A stretch of 15,535 nt of DNA from Dictyocoela muelleri (taxonomy: Eukaryota; Microsporidia), in NCBI GenBank assembly GCA_016256075.1, contig SDVU01000304.1:1-15535 (forward strand), in the 5' to 3' direction. Position 1 is the first letter of the stretch. The number at the start of each line of letters is the position of its first letter. The position numbers and the translations under genes were made by a program. This document shows, piece by piece, positions 9,606 through 15,535 of the stretch. Below the pieces are notes generated by a model that was not told where the DNA came from, made no database searches, and worked only from the letters and a program-made list of their open reading frames with translations.

Positions 9606-9738
9606 CCCTTTCACATTTTAATGAAAATTTTCATTAATTATTTTGTTTTTTGAAAAATAAAACTTTTATTTTTTGAAAAAGAAAAATTTTCTTTTTTGAG
9701 TAAAAATATTAATGTAAAATTTCATTAAAATGTGAAAG
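9606..9738. repeat. short palindrome at the left end of the TTAA element
   Basis: CTTTCACATTTTAATGAAA at 9608 is answered by its near-exact complement ending at 9738. The result looks like a miniature version of the element, folded on its own terminal repeat, with a low-complexity A/T loop. Confidence 0.65.
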
Positions 9739-9814
9739 TATTGAGTTTGGAACACCTTGTTGTAATATAATTTTGGTAACTTTGCTAAATACAATAATAC
9801 GTAAAAAACCGCTG

Positions 9815-10285
9815 TACGAGAACTCTCCTCAAGCGTACCGAGAGAACTCACCACGATTTTTTTTAATAAAAATTTATAGCAATATTATTCTTTATCGTAA
9901 ATATTTGATTTTAACGTTCCCTAGACACATCTCTAGAAAAAAAATTTATAAATTACCAAATATTGAAAATGTCAAAGTATAAGAAAAATTTCTGTACATT
10001 GTTTTGTATACATATTTTAGAGATCAGTTTTATATAAACTTTATGGGCCGTCTTATATATAAAATGGTTTCCAAAATATGTATACAAAACAATATATATA
10101 TATTTTTATTGTACTTTAACACTTACATATTTGGTAATTTTTAAAAAATTTATATCGATAGTGTCGAGAAAACGTTAATATTTAATATTTTAGTTATAAC
10201 CAAGACATTGCTATAATTTTTTATTAAAAAAATCGTGGTGAGTTCTCGAGCTGAGCTCGCGCTGTGCTCAAGGTGAGTTCTCGTA
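9815..10285. mobile_element. long foldback palindrome nested in the TTAA element
   Basis: TACGAGAACTC at 9815 and GAGTTCTCGTA ending at 10285 are exact complements. Further in, GAGAACTCACCACGATTTTT (from 9842) is matched at about 10220-10247, then TTTATAGCAAT, and ATTTTAACGTT with ACCAAATATTG. TACGAGAACTC could equally be CGAGAACTC flanked by a TA duplication, as for Tc1/mariner derivatives, but this cannot be settled. There is no coding content; the small open frames here are chance. Confidence 0.65.
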
Positions 10286-10301
10286 TACCTTTAATCATTG
10301 T

Positions 10302-10495
10302 TTAAAGTGCCCCATAGTGTAGGTTTTGAGTAATTTGGGTATTTTTAAAATCCTTATAGGGGTTGTTGGACAAGCCGAGCATTTTTTTAAGTGCCTATAG
10401 GAATTGTTGGACAATTTAGGTGTTTTTTTAAGTGCCTATAGGAATTTTTGTGCAATTTAGGTGTTTTTTTTAAGTGCCCTATAGAGGTTTTTGGA
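10302..10495. repeat. tandem repeat, about 42-bp unit, 4-5 degenerate copies
   Basis: Each unit runs AAGTGCCTATAGGAATT, then GTTGGACAATTTAGGTG, then a T run. The two central copies are most alike; the first and last are more diverged. The array fills the right end of the TTAA element just inside its terminal repeat. Confidence 0.7.
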
Positions 10496-10930
10496 TGTGA
10501 AAGGGTTAATATAGGGAAAAATGGATACATACATTTTACTGTTAATCATAAAAAGTTTTTTGTTGATCCAATTACTAAAGAAAATACTCAAAAAATTGAA
10601 AATTTGTGGATGCATCTGAAAAAGAAAATACATGCCGACTATGGAATTAATGAAAATGCGTTGCAAAAATATTTAGATATTTTTAGTTGGAAGAGAAATC
10701 TTAAAAGATCATTTACTGAATTTTTATATTTAATAAATAAGTATTAATTTAAAATTTATCTAAAATTTTGATTTAAATTTTTATCATTTCAATGTTAATC
10801 CGTCGCCAGCTAAATACCTATAAAAAAGAGCTTTGGAGACGCCGAAAAAATATTTAAGATCATTATATCATTTTAAGATAGGAGGTATATTTATTTTTCT
10901 CCCATAAGCTTTTTTCTTGAAATTTTTTTT

Positions 10931-10953
10931 CTTCGGAAACTTCGTTTCCGAAG
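10931..10953. repeat. perfect GC-richer hairpin
   Basis: CTTCGGAAAC and GTTTCCGAAG pair perfectly around a three-base TTC loop at the centre of the right arm. Nothing equivalent stands at the centre of the left arm. Confidence 0.75.
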
Positions 10954-11002
10954 TAAAAAAATTTCAAGAAAAAGCTTATAAGAGAAAAATAAATATACCT
11001 CC

Positions 11003-11275
11003 TGTTGGATGTAAAAGGTTACATCCAGTAAATTGTGAGGATAAAAAGTGTTTTGAATAAGTGATAATTTTTTTTACAATATAAGGAGATATTTATTCCT
11101 TATCGAGTATATATTTAAGATTATTGGTTTATTAAAAGGAGTTTATTTGAGAAATGAAGATTATTGGTGGTTTATAAGTATAAAAGAATTTATTTTAAAT
11201 AAACCCTGTCTTTTGAGAAATATTCTTAAAATTCTCTTCTTGCAACCACTGGCGACGGCCAGGGAAAATCCAACA
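11003..11275. mobile_element. solo LTR, 273 bp, with 5-bp target duplication
   Basis: The element starts TGTTGGAT and ends ATCCAACA, the TG...CA form with an 8-bp inverted end typical of retrotransposon LTRs. CCTCC stands on both sides (10998-11002 and 11276-11280). The undisturbed sequence in the sister arm copy (CATACCTCCTATCATAG, at about 11950) carries CCTCC once, which proves the insertion. No internal retroelement region is present. The clean ends and exact repeats suggest a fairly recent event, later than element B. Ty1/copia and Ty3 lineages both remain possible. Confidence 0.85.
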
Positions 11276-11315
11276 CCTCCTATCATAGAATTATATAATA
11301 ATCTTAAATATCGTT

Positions 11316-11913
11316 TAGGTTCAACTCGCCTATAGCGATTTGAACCAAACTCGCCAAAATTAAAAACGGTTCAACTCGCCAATTTATCTCGATAAAAAAT
11401 TATTTATAAAGCATTAAAAAATAGAATTTTATCATCTTAAAGCTTAAAGAATCAAGAAATTTCTGGTTCTCAAACGAGTTATACCCATCAGATAACTAAG
11501 TATTTATTGGTAAAGGCATAAAATATGTTTCTTTTTTTCAATAAGATTTAAATATCGAGTTAAATCTATATATAATCAATAATTGTTTCTTGAGATTTAT
11601 AGACCCTTGCTAAATTATATACTGCGCCAAATTTGATAAATTTCTATAATATCTCTAAATTTTAATTATTGATTATATTTATTTATCTCGCGATTTTAAG
11701 CTTATTTGAAATAAGAAACATATTCTATGCTCTAACCAATTAATACTTACAAATCCGAAGAAAGGGGTCTTTAATTCGTTTTATAACAGGTAATTTCTTG
11801 TTTCTTTAGGCTTTCGGATGATAAAATTCTATTTTTTAATGCTTTATAAATATTTTTTTTAAAAGATATTTTGGCTAGTTGAACCGTTTTTAATTTTGTC
11901 GAGTTGAACCGAA
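11316..11913. mobile_element. foldback/MITE-like element with GGTTCAACTCG ends
   Basis: GGTTCAACTCG at the left and CGAGTTGAACC at the right are inverted. Inside, AAAATTAAAAACGGTTCAAC and a further stretch of about 90 bp (ATTTATAAAGCATTAAAAAA, then ATAGAATTTTATCATC) pair across the element. The middle (about 11520-11740) is itself palindromic and resembles the arms of element A in layout (AATATGTTTC...AATAAG and its complement, ATATAATCAATAATT). It interrupts the right arm of element B after 11311. No target duplication was found. Confidence 0.6.
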
Positions 11914-12058
11914 GCCAAAAAAATTTCAATAAAAAGCTTATGTAAAAAAACATACCTCCTATCATAGAATGATATAATAATTCTAAATATTTTTTCAGCG
12001 CTTCCAAAGCTCTTTTGTATAGTTATTTACCTGGCGACAGTTTAAATATTTAGTACCG

Positions 12059-12760
12059 CTTTTCTCTTCTTCTATTTATATATATTACATGTTGACAACA
12101 TCCATAGCTGCGGGCCCGGTAAGTTGACTCTTACCTTGATCCGTGACATTTGTTCTTAGTGTTCCAATAATACGTCACTCCCTAAGCTACCCAAAAGCCC
12201 AGCTGTAACGCGATCTTCGTTTTATCAATGACTCAGCAGGATACAGGTAATTAGCGGCTTTTTATGAATTTTTATTATTCACTACTTTTTGCTGAGATGC
12301 GTCGCCGCACTCATACCCACACCTAGGAGAGTACCTTCTGCTTCATTGTCATATTAGACTAAATTTTAATCAGCTATACCACATTGGAACAACTGTATAT
12401 TATACTATAATTATATAGTTATGACCACCTAATGTCATCCACTCATTATTTATTAAAGAGTGACGTCAGCGGGATTCGAACCACGATACTTAAATTTAAA
12501 TTCAAAAGTGTTAACCACAGAGCTATCTAGCCCAGTACATAGCCATTGATGAAACAAAAATCGTCTATACAGCTATAATTTCAATAGATAAGGTATATGG
12601 CATGATTTTTAACAACAAACCAATCTCTAAAAGCCAAATAATATAACTCTCAGAATGGTAAACATATTGAAATATTGTATTGTTTTATTTTTATACACAT
12701 TAAAACTTACAAAAAAGTAGAATACCTACTAATAAATAAATAAATAAAATAATGTTTATT
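12059..12760. other. mixed-composition spacer, no gene; GC-richer at its left
   Basis: About 12100-12340 is GC-richer (GCGGGCCCGG, ACCCACACCTAGG), then AT content rises again. I see no open frame with protein character. It holds the tRNA-like sequence listed next. A run of AATAAATAAATAAA lies at about 12732-12748. Confidence 0.4.
12461..12533 (-). other. second tRNA-like sequence with A and B boxes
   Basis: On the minus strand TAGCTCTGTGGTTAA fits an A box and GGTTCGAATCC fits the B box. A partial anticodon-like stem (TTTGA with TTTAA) encloses ATTTAAA, which places TTA as anticodon. The acceptor ends pair at about four of seven positions and the T stem is poor. As with the copy at 91-167, this looks like a degraded tRNA or a SINE head rather than a working tRNA. 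Confidence 0.4.
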
Positions 12761-13353
12761 AAAAATTTACATTATTCCTATCAATTCCTCCGCTAAGCAC
12801 AACAATACAACAACCAGATCGTCTCCATGATATACAATCTCTAAACCCGGCGAGTTGTCGCCAACCTTGGTACAAGACCTTACGTTCTTGAAAGTCTTCA
12901 TTTGTAGACAAAATCACTTCCGACAGTATTTGCATCTTAATCGGAAGGACCATGGTTAAGTATGACGCCGTAGCGATCATAAACTGTAACTGTACCGGAC
13001 CAAGTACATCCCACCCTCTTCCTAAGAGTACCCGATCAGAGTTGCATCGTCACGAGGAATTGTAGGATCTGCTGACCTCATGAATGCAGAGGTGACCGAC
13101 TTTTCAGCCATTACTGACCTATAAGCCGGGCCTCTAGTTGAATCAAACCGTCTACAAAACAATGGAAATGTAGAACGGTCTCTTTGACGTTTCACCATAA
13201 AATACGCAGGTTTCTTTATAGACCTACGGAATACGGCTGTAACACGCTTGTTGATAGATCATCTGGAAGCACCCGACTCTGAATTTCATCAGGTCGTTCC
13301 AGCCTCTCCATAAACTGTTTTACATACACACCAACTTGGAAATTCAGGCAGAG
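12735..13353 (-). pseudogene. GC-richer block 2, decayed coding relic, family unknown
   Basis: The minus strand shows protein-like stretches, for example about 13030-13270 (containing TAVFRRSIKKPAYFMVK) and 12759-12980 (containing ASYLTMVLPIKMQILSE), but no continuous gene. Base composition and codon choice differ from the AT-rich EFR3-like gene next door, which suggests foreign origin. It is broken in several places. I do not recognise the family; a dead mobile or virus-derived sequence is possible but unproven. TACCTACTAA at 12723-12732 and again at 13354-13363 flanks the block and could be an insertion footprint. Confidence 0.4.
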
Positions 13354-13402
13354 TACCTACTAAAAATAGTAAAAAAACAAATTGAAATTATTTTAAAAAA
13401 TA

Positions 13403-13408
13403 TTTATT
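13403..13408 (-). terminator. AATAAA polyadenylation-like signal
   Basis: On the minus strand AATAAA begins four bases after the TAG stop codon (13412-13414) of the EFR3-like gene. Very short 3' UTRs are usual in compact microsporidian genomes, so this is a credible processing signal, though the sequence is AT-rich and the word is common. Confidence 0.4.
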
Positions 13409-13411
13409 GTT

Positions 13412-15217
13412 CTACAAAATTTTAAAATTACAAATATGACTTCGTCTCTTCTTATTAAGAGTATCAATAGAAACACTAGATTTTCTACTTTCAAAATAAT
13501 TATTACCTCGTACCATCTCCTCATAACTTCGTTCATCTTCCCTAAAATTATATTTATCATTAATAATAAAATTATACTTATTAAGTATAAAATAAAGATT
13601 TTCATCATTTGTCTTAAAAAACAAAGATCTAAATTTACATAAGATCTTTTCAAAAACTGCCTTCTCAACAAAAAATGGTTCGAATTTTCGAAAAATTTCA
13701 AAAATTAAGTCTCTTATAATTTCGTGCTTCTCAGTAATTGAAATCAATACAATCACTAAATTCAAATCCATCTTAAAATTAAGATATCGCATCTTGTCAA
13801 TTATAAAGAATAAAAAGAACAGCCCATTGTTTCCTTTAAGAAAAAAATAAAAAATTTCACTACCATATGGATTTTGTTTAACATAAATGCTGAAGTACTC
13901 ATAAATCGACCTGAAACGATAATTACTCAGGAGTTTATTTTTCATCATATAAAATGCTCGTATGATTTTTTGTCTGCTGATGTATTCATCGTTTAATTTT
14001 GACGCATCTAAAGCCTCCGCAGTATTTATTTTGTTGATGCCCCTCTTTAATTCATTTTTATCCCTCTTTAATTCATTTTTACCCCCTTTTAATTCATTTT
14101 TATCCCTCTTTAATTCATTTTTATACCTCTTTAATTCATTTTTATCATTTTCCATTTTTTCTAAAACTTCAGATTTATTTTTCCTTGCGGTAAGAAAGTC
14201 ACGTTTGCTCAATTCCCCCTTTTCAAAGATATACAACTTTTCTAAATCCACAAACTTATTCGTATTAATAGTCGTATATGAATCATCATTTTGCTGAATT
14301 TCATAACAACAATTGTTAAGATATAGTTCTAAAAGATTTGCAAAGGTTGTAGATACATCAGGTATATTCAAATTTGACTTTATCGAAAACTTCTTTCCCC
14401 AGAAAATTAAGGTTTCAAAATTATAATCATCAATTTCGCTGATCATTTTTTTATTTATACCTGACAAAATGTATAAAAATCCAGGTTCAGGTAAATAATC
14501 AAAAAGCAACTGATAAATGTTTAATGAATATTTAACACTATAATAAAGAAACCTGTCAATAAAATACTCCGAATTAACTATATTTATACTTTTTATACAC
14601 TTTATAATTGGTGGCACACATTTCTCATTGTAATTAAACATAAGATACGATAGAACATTATCAAACTTTTCCTTGAAATTGTTGTTGAATATACCGTTTA
14701 TTTGAAGAATACAATTGATAAAGAAAAGATTTGTATCATGATCAGAAACATAATAATTCATTTCTTCTAAAATACTTTCATCGGAGCTCGTGTCCTCAAA
14801 AGTTGCCGATTCAGTCACGAAGAGAAGAATTCTTTTCACTAATACCTCGCTTTTATATGTTCTGATTTCGACTAAATTAAAAAATTCTTTACAAAAACGA
14901 AGAAAAGTCGGACTGATAGCGTTACTCCGGATGATAGAAAAAATTATTTTCAAAATCTCAGTTTCATAACTCATCGAGTTAAGAGAAAATTTAATCATTA
15001 TTTCATGGAGAATTTTTAAACCAGTCTCCATGCGACCAGTCGCTCTATACTCGGCAAACATCTTGCTTTTCAAGTATCTCAGAACTTTTTGCATTCTGCG
15101 AGTGTCTGATTGAATATAATGCAATAAATAAGACAATTTCTGTTCATTTACGCTGTTGTCTGGTTTATAAACATTATCGATGTTCCTGATATGTTCAGGG
15201 AAAAACGAGTCAAACAT
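13412..15217 (-). CDS. EFR3-like plasma-membrane scaffold protein
   Basis: This is one intact frame of 601 residues. The N-terminus (FFPEHIRNID at 5-14, LSYLLHYIQS at 28-37, RRMQKVLRYLKSK at 40-52, then RMETGLKILHEIM) follows what I recall of EFR3: a P-x(n)-LSYLLYY segment, a K-hydrophobic helix, then helical repeats. EFR3 anchors the Stt4/PI4KA phosphatidylinositol 4-kinase to the plasma membrane. The rest is Leu/Ile/Phe-rich helix consistent with an armadillo-like rod, with a hydrophobic patch near residue 450. Fungal EFR3 is longer, which fits a reduced genome. Residues 358-392 are five copies of a KNELKRD-type heptad, absent from the family as far as I know, which would form a charged single helix or coiled coil. 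The start is the first ATG and has CCC directly before it. Assignment is from motif memory only; a generic HEAT-repeat protein is the alternative. Confidence 0.6.
   Translation of the reverse strand: MFDSFFPEHIRNIDNVYKPDNSVNEQKLSYLLHYIQSDTRRMQKVLRYLKSKMFAEYRATGRMETGLKILHEIMIKFSLNSMSYETEILKIIFSIIRSNAISPTFLRFCKEFFNLVEIRTYKSEVLVKRILLFVTESATFEDTSSDESILEEMNYYVSDHDTNLFFINCILQINGIFNNNFKEKFDNVLSYLMFNYNEKCVPPIIKCIKSINIVNSEYFIDRFLYYSVKYSLNIYQLLFDYLPEPGFLYILSGINKKMISEIDDYNFETLIFWGKKFSIKSNLNIPDVSTTFANLLELYLNNCCYEIQQNDDSYTTINTNKFVDLEKLYIFEKGELSKRDFLTARKNKSEVLEKMENDKNELKRYKNELKRDKNELKGGKNELKRDKNELKRGINKINTAEALDASKLNDEYISRQKIIRAFYMMKNKLLSNYRFRSIYEYFSIYVKQNPYGSEIFYFFLKGNNGLFFLFFIIDKMRYLNFKMDLNLVIVLISITEKHEIIRDLIFEIFRKFEPFFVEKAVFEKILCKFRSLFFKTNDENLYFILNKYNFIINDKYNFREDERSYEEMVRGNNYFESRKSSVSIDTLNKKRRSHICNFKIL
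14041..14145. repeat. five 21-bp tandem repeats inside the EFR3-like gene
   Basis: The unit CCCTCTTTAATTCATTTTTA(T) is repeated five times without spacer, with one to three changes per copy. As a multiple of three it keeps the frame and encodes residues 358-392. Such arrays often vary in copy number between strains. Confidence 0.9.
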
Positions 15218-15220
15218 GGG
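15218..15220 (-). promoter_or_regulatory. CCC motif directly before the start codon
   Basis: The minus strand reads AAAACCC then ATG. A C-triplet (or GGG) close to the start codon is a known upstream signal in several microsporidia. It supports the chosen start but is only three bases long. Confidence 0.35.
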
Positions 15221-15308
15221 TTTTCAGATATTTTTTATCAAATTAAATGTTGATTTTTTAATTAAATTTTGAAGTTAATTGATAAAGATTTTCATGAATT
15301 TCTTTAAT

Positions 15309-15535
15309 ATGATATTATTAATAATTTTATGTAATGATATTATTAGAATTTTTATGTAATGATATTATTAATAATTTTATGTAATGATGATATATTAATA
15401 ATTTTATGTAATGATATTATTAATAATTTTATCTAATGATATTATTAATAATTTTATGTAATGATATTATTAATAATTTTATGTAATGATATTATTAATA
15501 ATTTTATGTAATGATATTATTAATAATTTTATGTA
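15309..15535. repeat. tandem array, nine 25-bp units, running off the window
   Basis: The unit starts ATGATATTATTAATAATTTT and ends ATGTA. Units 1-9 follow without gap; the fourth is 27 bp long and units 2 and 5 have small changes. The array lies 92 bp upstream of the EFR3-like start codon and continues past the end of the window, so its true length is unknown. Confidence 0.95.

Larger units (their letters stand above)
9606..10505. mobile_element. piggyBac-like TTAA element, non-autonomous, 900 bp
   Basis: TTAA stands at both borders (9602-9605 and 10506-10509), directly outside inverted ends CCCTTTCACAT and ATGTGAAAGGG. TTAA target sites and ends starting CCC are the hallmark of piggyBac-family elements. 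Dropping the insert with one TTAA leaves the Merlin reading frame intact (WKAYIN then IGKNGYIHF), which fixes the borders to the base. No piggyBac transposase is present. The inside holds a 130-bp hairpin, a 470-bp palindrome and 42-bp tandem repeats. Confidence 0.8.
8982..10747 (+). pseudogene. Merlin/IS1595-like DDE transposase, interrupted
   Basis: The N-terminus (8982) carries a zinc-finger-like pattern, KCTKC then RWHCRRPC. It is followed by ILKELKMSPNTYYFYKK, a helix-turn-helix-like region, then GGMGKEVQVDESLF with the first catalytic D. KYNRGR and FGGIEKDTDK follow, then NRSQETLLPII and ILSDLWKAYI with the second D. After a 900-bp insertion come YIHFTVNHKKFFVDP and TQKIENLWMHLKKK with the catalytic E. 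This is the full Merlin motif order. Frame changes occur only at A6 (9176-9181), T7 (9408-9414) and T8 (9494-9501), all homopolymers, so some may be sequencing errors. The large insertion at 9606 is a true break. The 3' part reads openly to TAA at 10745-10747. Confidence 0.8.
10797..12043. repeat. right terminal arm of element B, split and partly duplicated
   Basis: The arm begins AATCCGTCGCCAGCTAAATACC, passes a hairpin centre at 10931-10953 and returns as its complement. The return half is present twice: once at about 10957-11311 (interrupted by the LTR and missing its final 90 bp) and once complete at about 11917-12043. An extra foldback element lies between them. This may be two adjacent arm copies or one arm rearranged during insertion. 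Confidence 0.6.
8612..12058 (+). mobile_element. Merlin-type DNA transposon with nested insertions (element B)
   Basis: The outer ends are inverted: CGGTACTAACTATTTAA, followed by a near copy of CCGTCGCCAGC, at 8612, and the imperfect complement ending GTACCG at 12058. Behind each tip is an arm with the same sequence (GTCGCCAGCTAAATACC, then CAAAAGAGCTT, then GGAGACGC). Inside is a Merlin transposase on the plus strand. The inner ends of the arms (about 8908 and 10797) have GTCGCC but lack GGTACTAA, which argues for one element rather than two MITEs beside a transposase. At least three later insertions account for roughly half the length. No clean target duplication was seen. Confidence 0.65.

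Noticed and set aside
11147-11335. 62-codon plus-strand frame
   Set aside because: It lies mostly within the solo LTR and continues into arm sequence, so it is a chance frame.
13962-14297. 111-codon plus-strand frame with Phe-rich repeats
   Set aside because: It is the antisense shadow of the heptad repeat in the EFR3-like gene.

Overview
The window looks like a gene-poor, AT-rich contig piece from a microsporidian-type eukaryote. This is an inference. It rests on two intronless protein genes in 15.5 kb, a CCC trinucleotide directly before the start codon and an AATAAA just after the stop codon of the best gene, and a load of Merlin-type DNA transposons. I cannot name the species.

Only two loci look like host protein genes. 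At 4.35-5.94 kb (+ strand) lies an unrecognised, probably secreted, Ser/Asp/Asn-rich protein of about 529 residues, currently split into two frames at a run of eight A. At 13.41-15.22 kb (- strand) lies a 601-residue helical protein whose N-terminus resembles EFR3, the plasma-membrane scaffold of the PI4-kinase complex. It carries five copies of a 7-residue repeat.

Most of the rest is mobile DNA. Element A (1.50-3.09 kb, - strand) is an old Merlin/IS1595-like transposon. All three acidic catalytic positions and an N-terminal zinc finger can still be read, but in different frames. A 249-bp non-autonomous relative (3.53-3.78 kb) has the same terminal motif and an exact 8-bp target duplication. 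Element B (8.61-12.06 kb, + strand) is a younger Merlin element whose frame breaks all fall in homopolymers. It has been used as a landing site by a 900-bp piggyBac-like TTAA element (itself holding a 470-bp palindrome and 42-bp tandem repeats), by a solo LTR with 5-bp target repeats, and by a further foldback element. Both Merlin elements share a layout: simple outer tips, then long arms that are each a palindromic MITE-like unit, then the transposase.

Two clearly GC-richer blocks (about 6.4-8.4 kb and 12.06-13.37 kb) flank element B. They look like decayed coding DNA of unrecognised origin. Two tRNA-like sequences with excellent A and B boxes but poor cloverleafs lie at 91-167 (+) and 12461-12533 (-). 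The window ends in nine copies of a 25-bp tandem repeat upstream of the EFR3-like gene.
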